Source: Chloroflexota bacterium (lineage in GTDB: Bacteria > Chloroflexota > Anaerolineae > Aggregatilineales > Phototrophicaceae). From it: a stretch of 36,871 bases of DNA. A program made the position numbers and the translations under genes. Under the pieces are notes generated by a model. The model was not told the origin of the DNA. It saw only the letters and a program-made list of their open reading frames with translations, and searched no databases. This document shows, in pieces, positions 23,039 to 29,934 of this stretch. Where the stretch lies: NCBI GenBank assembly GCA_028875185.1, contig JAPPFH010000046.1, positions 1 to 36,871 of the forward strand, read 5' to 3'. Position 1 is the stretch's first letter. The number at the start of each line of letters is the position of its first letter.

Positions 23039-24685
23039 CTACATATCGTCCTTCAGCGTCGCGGAGTAACCGGTAATGAAGTAATCCGCGCGCGACTCGT
23101 AATTGATGCGGTTGCTGACCGCTTCGGTGCGCGGTCCCGCGAAGAGCATGATCCAGGGCGGGTCGTTGTAGAACTCTTCGAGCATGGCGATTTCCAGCTC
23201 GCGCTCGGCTTCGGGGTCGCCCGTCAGCGAGGGCAGCGTGTCCCAGCCGGTGCACCAGAAATCGTTGTTCCAATGCGTATAGTTGGTCTCGGCTTCACCG
23301 CAGCCGGCTTCGTGGCCCGGGATATCCGCCATATCATATTGAGCGCTCCACTCGCTGCCACCGGTGCGGCCAAAGTAGAGGGGACCCAAGTCATGGGTGA
23401 TCAGCGCTGCCACCCAGTCGCCCGATTCCTGGAAGATGGCTTCGGTCTGCACGCCGACATCGCTGAGCATCTGCGCGGTCGCCAGGACCACTTCGGGCGC
23501 CATCGCGCCAGTGAGGCGCCGCGCTGGCATCTCGAGCGAGAAGCGCACGCCGTCCTCGCCACGCGGATAGCCGGCCGCGTCCAGCAATTCCTCGGCTTTG
23601 GCTGGATCGTAGGGATAAGGCTCAAGCGTCGGGTGATCGGCATTGCTGGGGTTGACCAGGCTGGTAGCGCGCTCGCAGGTGGTGAGCAGCAGATTCTCGC
23701 AGATGGCGTCGGTGTCAATGGCGTATTGCAGCGCCACGCGCACATCGGTCCTCATGATGGCTTGGGCGCCAACATCGTCGGGGTTTTCGACGCGGAAGGG
23801 CGCGTCCGGGTTCAGGTTGAAGCCGATGTAGGTGCGGGTGGTGCCGGGGAAGAAACGCGCTTCCGCCATGCCAGAATTGCGGATGGCTTCGGCTTGGTTG
23901 GCCGGGAATTCTTTGTAGATGTCGACATTGCCGGTGATCACTTCCGCCACCGCCGTGGACGGCTCGGGGATGAAGCGCCAGACCAGATTTTCAAAGCCCT
24001 GCGGACGCAGACCAAAGCCTTCGACCGCTTTCAAGCTCATGTATTCGCCGGGCACCCATTCAGTCAAGGAATAGGGACCGCTGCCGACTACATTGCGCGC
24101 CGCTTCTTCAAACGACATCGCTTCGTAGGAATCCTTGCAGTGGATCAAAACCTCCGAGTACAAGCCCAGGCGCATGGCGCGGTTCTGCGGCTTCCTGGCG
24201 ACGATGGTGACGTCGAGCTCGCTGTCGGCGCGTGCTTCGACAAAACCGGTGGAAGCGACAACGAAGCCAGCCGAGTTGCCGGTGAAGCCGTTGGCTGGGT
24301 CGGCCATGCGGTTGAAGCTGTAAGCCGCGTCTTCGGCCGTCAGCGGCTCGCCATCGTCGCAGGTCAAACCTTCGTGCATGTGGAAGGTCCATTCGGTGCC
24401 ATCTTCGGACACCGTAAAGCTGTGCGCCAGGTAGGGGTCAATGGCGCCACTCGCCTGACCCAATTCGTAGAGCGTGGCGAATGTGTGCATCATGATGCGG
24501 AAATTGCTGCCGCCGGTCGAGCCGCCGACTTGAGACGGATCCATCGAGCCCGGCTCGCCGTTTATCGCGATGACGAGGGTATCGTCATCGGGCGTCGGGA
24601 CGGTTTGGGCGCTGCTCATCAAGGGCACAAGCCCGAGCGCGATGATTAGCAGCATTGAAAGCATCAAGGGAACTTTCCTGTTCAT
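23039..24685 (-). CDS. Extracellular solute-binding protein, family 5 (DppA/OppA type)
   Basis: This 548-residue type II (family 5) binding protein has a signal peptide (MNRKVPLMLSMLLIIALGLV, ending LMSSA), then the start of lobe 1 TLVIAINGEPGSMDPSQ. It contains the family motifs LAHSFTVSEDGTEWTFHMHEG, GEPLTAEDAAYSFNRM and NRAMRLGLYSEVLIH. AGGAG six bases before the ATG is the best ribosome site in the window. It delivers a peptide or other solute to DppBC. No lipobox cysteine is present near the signal-peptide end, so membrane anchoring is unclear. The long antisense frame on the other strand is a by-product of its GC-rich third codon positions and is not a gene. Confidence 0.93.
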   Translation of the reverse strand: MNRKVPLMLSMLLIIALGLVPLMSSAQTVPTPDDDTLVIAINGEPGSMDPSQVGGSTGGSNFRIMMHTFATLYELGQASGAIDPYLAHSFTVSEDGTEWTFHMHEGLTCDDGEPLTAEDAAYSFNRMADPANGFTGNSAGFVVASTGFVEARADSELDVTIVARKPQNRAMRLGLYSEVLIHCKDSYEAMSFEEAARNVVGSGPYSLTEWVPGEYMSLKAVEGFGLRPQGFENLVWRFIPEPSTAVAEVITGNVDIYKEFPANQAEAIRNSGMAEARFFPGTTRTYIGFNLNPDAPFRVENPDDVGAQAIMRTDVRVALQYAIDTDAICENLLLTTCERATSLVNPSNADHPTLEPYPYDPAKAEELLDAAGYPRGEDGVRFSLEMPARRLTGAMAPEVVLATAQMLSDVGVQTEAIFQESGDWVAALITHDLGPLYFGRTGGSEWSAQYDMADIPGHEAGCGEAETNYTHWNNDFWCTGWDTLPSLTGDPEAERELEIAMLEEFYNDPPWIMLFAGPRTEAVSNRINYESRADYFITGYSATLKDDM

Positions 24686-24891
24686 TTCTTACTCCTGTAC
24701 TAATTGAACATGTCTGACGATACTTGCGTGTGTTAACAGACGCGCTCCTTTCTAGGTCAACTGGCGATTGCAACAAATATACCGCATCGTTGCGCAAAAT
24801 GCACAAATTCCCTCAATCCCCCGGCCCCTTGCCCCAGATCGACGGAAGGTGAGCAATGCGCTTATCGGTACGAGCAGTTTAAGCCCCTCCC
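24686..24891. other. Leader of dppA and gene-free sequence
   Basis: No gene is seen in 24686-25069. Upstream of dppA there is an AT-richer leader with TTGACC and a weak -10 (GTTAAC), not convincing as a promoter. A repeat D fragment follows near 24807-24836, then the left half of a repeat C copy, which is interrupted by the element at 24902-25073. Confidence 0.45.
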
Positions 24892-25083
24892 TCATTTTGG
24901 GCTGACGACAGGACTGTTTTGGTCTAATCGAAAATTTATGAACAAATTAGACTTCGAAAGCATCTATCCTGGCGAAAACTGTAGGGGCGACCCAGTGGGT
25001 CGCCCGAAATAGCCCAAGAAAACACGTAATTTGCGACGAAATTCTGCTCGCTGCAAACCTGTCCTGTCCTCAGTCATTTTGGG
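24892..25083. mobile_element. 172-bp MITE-like insertion with 10-bp target duplication
   Basis: The element proper is 24902-25073. Its left end is CTGACGACAGGAC and its right end GTCCTGTCCTCAG, inverted repeats matching at 12 of 13 bases. It is flanked by identical TCATTTTGGG (24892-24901 and 25074-25083), a 10-bp direct duplication derived from repeat C, which it appears to interrupt. The interior has no ORF, but contains a GTCTAAT/ATTAGAC stem (24922-24952) and one repeat A palindrome (24980-25005). This is the structure of a non-autonomous transposon (MITE); the parent insertion-sequence family is unknown, although 9-10-bp duplications are known in some DDE families. Confidence 0.65.
24980..25005. 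repeat. Repeat A palindrome inside the MITE-like element
   Basis: TGTAGGGGCGACCCAGTGGG, then TCGCCC; a full-length palindrome carried within the 172-bp element. Confidence 0.75.
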
Positions 25084-26272
25084 GTGGGGGCAGCCGATAG
25101 CGTTCAAGCACGGGCAGCATGCGCGCCACCGCCGTTTTCAGCGTTTCAATCGGCTCCAACATGGTGATTCGCAGGTATTCGCGCCAGGCATCGCCGAAGG
25201 CTGTGCCCGGGAAGATGAGAACGCGTCCCTCTTTCAGCAGCAGGTAGGAAAGCTCTGTCGCATGGATGCCGGTGGAAGAACAATCCGCCCAGACAAACAA
25301 TCCGCCGCGCGGCTCGCCATAAGCGAAGCCCATGCGATCGAGCCCGTCCAGCAATGCGCCGCGCCGTTCGGTATAAATCTTGAGGTAGTCGGCGACGCAA
25401 TCTTGCGGTCCGGTAATCGCCGCTAAGCCGGCCCATTGCGAAACTGTGGCGACCGGACCGGTGGTGACCTGCTTGACGCGCGCCATCGCCTCGATGACAT
25501 CGACAGGCGCGGCCGCGTATCCGCAGCGCCAGCCGGTCATGGCGTAGGTTTTGGAGAAGGCGTCAAGCGTGATCGTGCGCTCGGCCATGCCGGGCAGCGA
25601 GCCGATGCTGAAGTGTCGCCAGGGCGGGAAGACGATTTTGCCATAGATTTCATCGACGATGACGATCAAGTTGTGGCGGATGCAGACATCGGCGATGGCG
25701 CGCAAACGGTCTTCGGTGACGATGCCGGCGGTGGGATTGCTGGGTGTGACGATGAGCAATGCCTTGCTCGCGGGTGTAATGGCGGCTTCGACCGCTTCCG
25801 CCTCCAGATTAAAGGAGTCTTCACGGTTGGTCGGCACGGAGACCATGGTCCCGCCGGCTCGGCGGATCGCATCGTCGTAGGAGCTGTAGCGCGGGTCGGG
25901 CACTAGGATTTCGTCGCCGGGGTCTATCAGCGCTTGTATCGCCAGGAAAAGGCCCTCCTGCCCGCCGGTGGTGATCATGACATTCTCGGCGGCGACGGGC
26001 AAGCCGTTGACCGCGCGCATGCGCTCGGCGATCGCTTTGCGCAATTCGTCCATGCCTTTGACCGGTGTGGGGTTCACGCGCCCGTCGCGGATGGCGGACT
26101 TGGCCGCTTCAACGATGTGGGGCGGCGTGTCCAGATCCGGGTCGCCGCGTCCCAGGGCGATGACATCGTCCATGTCACGCGCCATCTCCATCAGGGCATA
26201 GCGCAACTGCGTCCCGTCGGCAGCGACCGCGCGGACTTCTTCGGGAATATTAGGGTTGGCATTCACCGTCAT
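25070..26272 (-). CDS. PLP-dependent class I/II aminotransferase
   Basis: This 400-residue fold-type I aminotransferase of the aspartate/aromatic aminotransferase group has all key motifs: GRGDPDLDTP at 41-50, TTGGQEG at 101-107, SNPTAG at 178-183, VDEIY at 206-210, the PLP Schiff-base K241 in AFSKTYAMTGWRCGY, and a full C-terminal domain. The preferred start at 26272 overlaps the upstream gene's stop (TTATGA), so translation is coupled to the lysine-less homologue. An earlier in-frame Met at 26305 would lie inside that gene. It would transfer amino groups between an amino acid and a 2-oxo acid; substrate unknown. Confidence 0.9.
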   Translation of the reverse strand: MTVNANPNIPEEVRAVAADGTQLRYALMEMARDMDDVIALGRGDPDLDTPPHIVEAAKSAIRDGRVNPTPVKGMDELRKAIAERMRAVNGLPVAAENVMITTGGQEGLFLAIQALIDPGDEILVPDPRYSSYDDAIRRAGGTMVSVPTNREDSFNLEAEAVEAAITPASKALLIVTPSNPTAGIVTEDRLRAIADVCIRHNLIVIVDEIYGKIVFPPWRHFSIGSLPGMAERTITLDAFSKTYAMTGWRCGYAAAPVDVIEAMARVKQVTTGPVATVSQWAGLAAITGPQDCVADYLKIYTERRGALLDGLDRMGFAYGEPRGGLFVWADCSSTGIHATELSYLLLKEGRVLIFPGTAFGDAWREYLRITMLEPIETLKTAVARMLPVLERYRLPPPQND

Positions 26273-26988
26273 AACTGCGTCCTCACCCATTCCAAGCCCG
26301 CCCATTGCGAGACCGCGGTTGTGCAGATGGTGATTGCCTGCTTGCCAGCGCGCAGGCGCAGCGCCATCTCCGAGCCAGCCATCCAGCCCAGCCGCCAGCC
26401 CGGCATAGAAGCGGACAAGGAGTTTATGGTGACGACGCGGGAGGCCAACTTGGGGTTCCGCGCCGGGTGAAATGGCGGATCAGTCTTGGCAAGGCTGAGA
26501 TCGTAGATGATCCACCAGTCGGTTTCTTCGGCGCGCCGCAGCAATTCTGTGCTGGTTTCGCGATAGACATCGGGACTGATGTAGAGGAGGCTGATATCGT
26601 CCTGAATAGCGTCGACGATCTTGGCGCCAACGAGATGCAGGGCGCCGCGGATGGGCGAGCTGTCGCCCGGGCAGAGCACGGCGCTTGCGGGTGGAGCCAG
26701 CAGCGTCAGGCATACGAAGCGCGCCTCGGTCGAGCCGCAAGTGATGGTGACTTCGGCCGGATCGATTTTGATCTTGTAGCGCTCCCGCAAGTGGTCGGCG
26801 ACCCAGGCGCGAAACTCGGGAATGCCGGGCCTGTCCGTGTAATGGGTTTCGCCGCGATCGAGGGCGGCGCATGCCGCGTCAATTACAGACGCGGGCAAGG
26901 CGGTCGCTGTGGCAGAGGGCGCGCGGGGATCATGGAGCCCGGCGACGCGCTGCGCCAGTGGTCTGCTGAGTGTCGTTGGTGTTTGCAT
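26269..26988 (-). CDS. Truncated aminotransferase homologue lacking the catalytic lysine
   Basis: This 239-residue protein aligns along the PLP domain of the intact aminotransferase encoded immediately downstream: HYTDRPGIPEFR against NPTPVKGMDELR, ITCGSTEA against ITTGGQEG, TINSLSASMPGWRLGW against TLDAFSKTYAMTGWRCGY, and AVSQWAGL against TVSQWAGL. The PLP lysine is replaced by Ala193, the NPTG motif is absent, and the C-terminal domain is missing; Asp163 and Arg199 remain. The frame is open and uninterrupted, the gene has a plausible ribosome site (GGAAA), and its stop overlaps the next start by 4 bp. It may be a pseudoenzyme subunit, a regulator, or a decaying gene held by coupling. Confidence 0.7.
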   Translation of the reverse strand: MQTPTTLSRPLAQRVAGLHDPRAPSATATALPASVIDAACAALDRGETHYTDRPGIPEFRAWVADHLRERYKIKIDPAEVTITCGSTEARFVCLTLLAPPASAVLCPGDSSPIRGALHLVGAKIVDAIQDDISLLYISPDVYRETSTELLRRAEETDWWIIYDLSLAKTDPPFHPARNPKLASRVVTINSLSASMPGWRLGWMAGSEMALRLRAGKQAITICTTAVSQWAGLEWVRTQL

Positions 26989-27007
26989 TCGGTACGTTTC
27001 CTTTGGC

Positions 27008-27136
27008 GTGCGCGAGTCACCGCCGGCGGTCAGTGTCTACGCGACCTCGCCCCTACAATCGGTTTGGGCGAGTCACCGCCTCGCCTCTACAATCGGTTTG
27101 GGCGAGGCCGCGGGCGACCCAGGAGCCGCCCCTGCG
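27008..27136. repeat. Cluster of three repeat A copies, the first holding a micro-element
   Basis: The first copy (27008-27058) has the arms GCGCGAGTCACCGC and CTCGCCCCTACAAT separated by CGGCGGTCAGTGTCTACGCG, then AC (micro-element copy 6). The second (27066-27091) reads GGGCGAGTCACCGCCTCGCC, then TCTACAAT without insertion, giving a side-by-side filled/empty comparison: the insert is 22 bp. A third, degenerate copy is at 27111-27136. Confidence 0.75.
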
Positions 27137-27155
27137 GATTTCGTTATTGAGCGTG

Positions 27156-28211
27156 TCAGATATCAAAGTCGATTCCCAAGGTGTCCGCCAATTGACGCAG
27201 GCTGTCGTAGACCTCGACATCGAGCTGCGCGCCATCTCGGCGATAAGCGGTCTCGCGCCGGTGGTCGATTTCGCCGGGCACGAGAATCTCATCGAAACCG
27301 GGGCGGCGGGCGCTGCTCTTTATTTCGGCGATGAAGGCATCCATGCGCGCTTTGAATTCGGCGACGGGCATAAAAAAGGCGATGTCGATGGCGATGAAAG
27401 TATGCGCGACATCGAGCTTGGCGATGCTGCGATCTCGAAACGGCGCCAAGCCGAAGCCGCCGCCGCTGATGACGCCGGTCAGCACATCGGTGAAGAGCGA
27501 CAAGCCGTAGCCTTTGTATTCGCCGATGCCCAGCAGCGCGCCGGCCATCGCCGCTGTCGGATCGTCGGTTTCCTCGCCCTCTGGCGTCAGCGCCCAATCG
27601 CGCGGCATCTTCATGCCTTGGCGTTCATGCCAGCGCATCATGCCCTTGCCGGCGGTGGTCAGCGCGATATCAAGCACGACCGGGAAGTCGCCGCCTGTTG
27701 GCGCGGCCAGCCCCCAGGGGTTGGTGCCGACGCGCGGTTCTCGCCCGCCCCAAGGCGCCATTTCAGCGCCGGCGTTGGTGATGGCGATGCCGATGCAGTC
27801 GGCTTCCAGGGCGCGGCGCGCATGAAAGCCGGAGGAGCCGAAATGCGTGCTGTTGTAAACGAAGGCGGCGCCGATGCCACAGGCCTTCGCTTTGTCCACC
27901 GCGATGGCCATGGCGTCTTGCCCGACCACCGAGCCCATCACCATATTGGCGTCAATCAGGGCTAGAGCCGGCGATTCCTTGATTACCGTGATTGCCGCGC
28001 CAGGTTGATACAAACTCTGCGAAATGCGATCGTAGTAGCCGTTCAAGCGGGCGACGCCTTGTCCTTGGCCCGGCAGGCAGCGCAGTTCGCTCCCCATCAG
28101 ACCGGCGGCGCAGATATCGGCTTCGCGTTTCGAAAGACCCATCGCGAGGAAAGCGCGGCGGACGAAGCTATCGAGCGCGTCAACGTCCACCTGGGTCATT
28201 GAGATGGGCAT
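27156..28211 (-). CDS. Ldh2/malate-L-lactate dehydrogenase family oxidoreductase
   Basis: This 351-residue protein is of the Ldh_2 (MDH/L-sulfolactate/ureidoglycolate dehydrogenase, DpkA/YiaK) family, NAD(P)-dependent reducers of 2-oxo acids or cyclic imines with a fold unlike classical LDH. The NSTHFGSSGFHA segment, GREPRVGTNPWGLAAP and GEYKGYGLSLFTDVLTGVISGGGFG are diagnostic. The N-terminal motif normally reads LRG..SHGV with a catalytic His; here it is ELRCLPGQGQGVARL, with no His in the expected place. The start at 28211 is close to GAGGGG; repeat D covers the leader. It is the second gene after the VOC protein, but separated by 230 bp of repeats, so probably has its own unit. The substrate (lactate-like, sulfolactate or imine) is open. 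Confidence 0.85.
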   Translation of the reverse strand: MPISMTQVDVDALDSFVRRAFLAMGLSKREADICAAGLMGSELRCLPGQGQGVARLNGYYDRISQSLYQPGAAITVIKESPALALIDANMVMGSVVGQDAMAIAVDKAKACGIGAAFVYNSTHFGSSGFHARRALEADCIGIAITNAGAEMAPWGGREPRVGTNPWGLAAPTGGDFPVVLDIALTTAGKGMMRWHERQGMKMPRDWALTPEGEETDDPTAAMAGALLGIGEYKGYGLSLFTDVLTGVISGGGFGLAPFRDRSIAKLDVAHTFIAIDIAFFMPVAEFKARMDAFIAEIKSSARRPGFDEILVPGEIDHRRETAYRRDGAQLDVEVYDSLRQLADTLGIDFDI

Positions 28212-28215
28212 GGCT

Positions 28216-28254
28216 ACCCCTCACCCCTTAGCCTTCTCCCGCAAGGAGAAAGGG
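28216..28254. repeat. Repeat D variant upstream of the Ldh2-family gene
   Basis: CCTCACCCCTTAGCCTTCTC, then CCGCAAGGAGAAAGGGGC; the C-run and G-run arms are complementary. Confidence 0.45.
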
Positions 28255-28270
28255 GCTGCAATTTAGATGG

Positions 28271-28339
28271 AGGGCGACCCAATGGGTAGCCCCTACAGTC
28301 CGCTGCATTTGCGGGCGACATCTTTTGCCGCCCCTACAA
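28271..28339. repeat. Two repeat A palindromes
   Basis: GGGCGACCCAATGGGTAGCC, then CCTACAG (28272-28297), and GCGGGCGACATCTTTTGCCG, then CCCCTACAA (28311-28339). They lie in the 230-bp gap between the VOC and Ldh2-family genes. Confidence 0.65.
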
Positions 28340-28389
28340 TGCGCTTTGTCCATGCAGACGACCGAAGCGCAATGTCTGCGTCCGCCAAT

Positions 28390-28409
28390 GGGGCGCGCAG
28401 ACACTAGAG
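28390..28409 (-). repeat. Micro-element copy 7 (divergent)
   Basis: On the minus strand CTCTAGTGTCTGCGCGCCCC. It differs from the GTCAGTGTCTACGCG core at several positions and is the weakest of the seven copies. Confidence 0.4.
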
Positions 28410-28441
28410 GCCGGCAGTCTCCGCCACGGCAAACGGGCTGA

Positions 28442-28900
28442 TTATATCCCGCGGATGGACTTGTATTGTTCCAGTTCATCCGGCGTGTAGACCTGCATCA
28501 GTTCGAGTTCGATGCCGCCGGTCTCCTGCTCGAGGAAAGCGACGTAGCCCTCGGGATGCGGGTGAGAGCCGGTGACCTTGCAGGCGCTGCACTCTTTCAG
28601 TGTGCCGCCCTCTTCCTGCGCCGATTCCAGCGCGGCGTCGATATCGGGCACGGCGTAGCAGATATGGTGCAAGCCCTCCGTGCCGCGCTCGGCGATCCAT
28701 TGGCTGAAGCGGCCGTCGGCGTCCAGCGACTCGTTCAACTGATATTCGATATCGCCGACATTGAAGATGGCGACCTTGATGCGCGCTTTCTCGGCGACAA
28801 CGACGCGCGCGTCCAGCCCGACGCCGAGCAGCGCCTGATAACGCTGCAGCGTGTCATCAACGCTCTTGACGGCGAAGGCCATGTGTTTGATGTAGGACAT
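28442..28900 (-). CDS. VOC-family protein, methylmalonyl-CoA epimerase-like
   Basis: This 152-residue vicinal-oxygen-chelate protein is made of two beta-alpha-beta-beta-beta modules. From Met 28900 it begins SYIKHMAFAVKSVDDTLQRY, the typical start of methylmalonyl-CoA epimerases, with metal ligand His6. The second module has GLHHICYAVPD (His78 or 79) and IELELMQ (Glu near 131-133), completing the metal site. Epimerases interconvert (R)- and (S)-methylmalonyl-CoA in propionate and branched-chain catabolism; glyoxalase or dioxygenase relatives are possible. GGAAG precedes the start. Three repeat A copies lie directly upstream, and the in-frame extension to 28963 lies in one of them. Confidence 0.78.
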   Translation of the reverse strand: MSYIKHMAFAVKSVDDTLQRYQALLGVGLDARVVVAEKARIKVAIFNVGDIEYQLNESLDADGRFSQWIAERGTEGLHHICYAVPDIDAALESAQEEGGTLKECSACKVTGSHPHPEGYVAFLEQETGGIELELMQVYTPDELEQYKSIRGI

Positions 28901-28925
28901 TGATTCTTCCGATTCTCTGCATATT

Positions 28926-29041
28926 CGGGCGACCCACTGGGTCGCCCCTACATTTTCTCGCATATTCGGGCGATCCGCTGGGTCGCCCCTACATTTTACA
29001 TACAGATGAGGATTTGTAGGGGCGGCATATCATGTCGCCCG
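28926..29041. repeat. Cluster of three repeat A palindromes
   Basis: GGGCGACCCACTGGGTCGCC, then CCTACATTTT (28927-28956); GGGCGATCCGCTGGGTCGCC, then CCTACATTTT (28967-28996); and the opposite orientation TTGTAGGGGCGGCATATCAT, then GTCGCCCG (29014-29041). The first two are a tandem 40-bp duplication including the TCTCGCATATTC spacer. Confidence 0.75.
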
Positions 29042-29061
29042 CCTGCTTGCAATGTGCGGGT

Positions 29062-29934
29062 CTATAGCAGCAGTTCCTTCAAATTCACGCCGGGCGTGAC
29101 CATGGGCGCGATATCGCCGCTGGCCGAGGTCATAATCAGCGTAAGCCCCGGTCCATAACCGGCGCGCGGGCTGTCGCCTTGCGCGACCACGCCGATGCCG
29201 ACGGCTTTACGCAAATAGCCGTGATTCCAACTGCTGTCGTAATCGGTCAAGGCGACCACATCACCGAGCCGCAGATTATCCAGCCCGGCTTCTTTGACCG
29301 CGCCGCTGTCGGCGGTCTGGATATGGATTGAACCGCCATCGCTGACCAAGCCGGCGCCTGCGCCCAGCAAATGCGGCGGCACGGAAGCCACGACCGGCGC
29401 CGACAGTTTGCCGTCGCTATTGGTCGTTACTTCCAGCGCGTCAACCAGCTCCGGCGAGCAGCCCTTGAGCATGACATCGGGATGGTCGTCGAATTTCATG
29501 CCGACGCCTTTGGCTTTGATGACGATCTTGTCGCCAATGGCGAGCTGCTCGAGCACGTCCTGCTCGAAGTGGATGATGACATGCTCGGAGAAGCGGCCAG
29601 TCTTGCCAGTGACCGTGCCGCGCGCGCGTTGAGCGTTGCCGGTCATCACGATTGCGGTGTTGCCGACGCAGGAGAGCACGTTGAGCCCGCGGTTGCCGGT
29701 GGCGTCGCCCATCATGACGCTGACGCCGGGATGCACGCAATCAGCCAGCCAGCCATAAGCGGAATCGCCGACGGCGACGTTGTAGACGATGCTGCCATAA
29801 GCCGGCAGCAGGAAGGGGCTGCCATCGGCGGCGAGCGAGTAGGGTATGGCCGGCAGCGGCGGCATGCGCGGCGGGGTGATGACGCCTTGTACCGATACGC
29901 TGACGACTTGATCCGCGTTGTTTTTTGCGCTCAT
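29062..29934 (-). CDS. DUF4438 family protein (second of a coupled pair)
   Basis: This 290-residue protein of the DUF4438 family has no assigned biochemical function. Its start overlaps the stop of the preceding paralogue (ATGA, 29931-29934), so the two are translationally coupled. Both share the layout: an N-terminal ADQ-V motif, a GDSAYGWLADCVHPG segment (GDSAFNYAADHLEPG in the partner), a GTVTGKTGRF region, GVGMKFDDHPDVMLKGCSPEL (against GQGLQLTDYPHITLKKCSPRL) and a C-terminal GVVAQGDSPRAGYGPGLTLIMT block. GHGPG or GYGPG plus a conserved Asp/His pattern would suit a metal or small-ligand site; that is inference. The protein is predicted soluble, without signal peptide. The pair probably forms a hetero-oligomer. 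Confidence 0.8.
   Translation of the reverse strand: MSAKNNADQVVSVSVQGVITPPRMPPLPAIPYSLAADGSPFLLPAYGSIVYNVAVGDSAYGWLADCVHPGVSVMMGDATGNRGLNVLSCVGNTAIVMTGNAQRARGTVTGKTGRFSEHVIIHFEQDVLEQLAIGDKIVIKAKGVGMKFDDHPDVMLKGCSPELVDALEVTTNSDGKLSAPVVASVPPHLLGAGAGLVSDGGSIHIQTADSGAVKEAGLDNLRLGDVVALTDYDSSWNHGYLRKAVGIGVVAQGDSPRAGYGPGLTLIMTSASGDIAPMVTPGVNLKELLL

Noticed and set aside
23024-24649. 541-codon open frame on the plus strand opposite dppA
   Set aside because: It is an antisense shadow of a clear binding-protein gene with signal peptide, ribosome site and family motifs; the translation is His/Arg/Gly-rich without any domain.
26269-26988. Reading the short aminotransferase homologue as a frameshifted N-terminal part of the downstream aminotransferase
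   Set aside because: The downstream gene has its own complete PLP domain, so the short one is a separate homologue and not a split of the same gene.
26305-27965. Long plus-strand frames opposite the aminotransferase and Ldh2-family genes
   Set aside because: Antisense shadows caused by high GC at third codon positions; no motif or ribosome site, and they run through repeat A clusters.
19961-29041. Regularly spaced palindromes considered as a CRISPR array
   Set aside because: Copies are in varying orientation, spacing and sequence, scattered between genes, and no cas gene is present.
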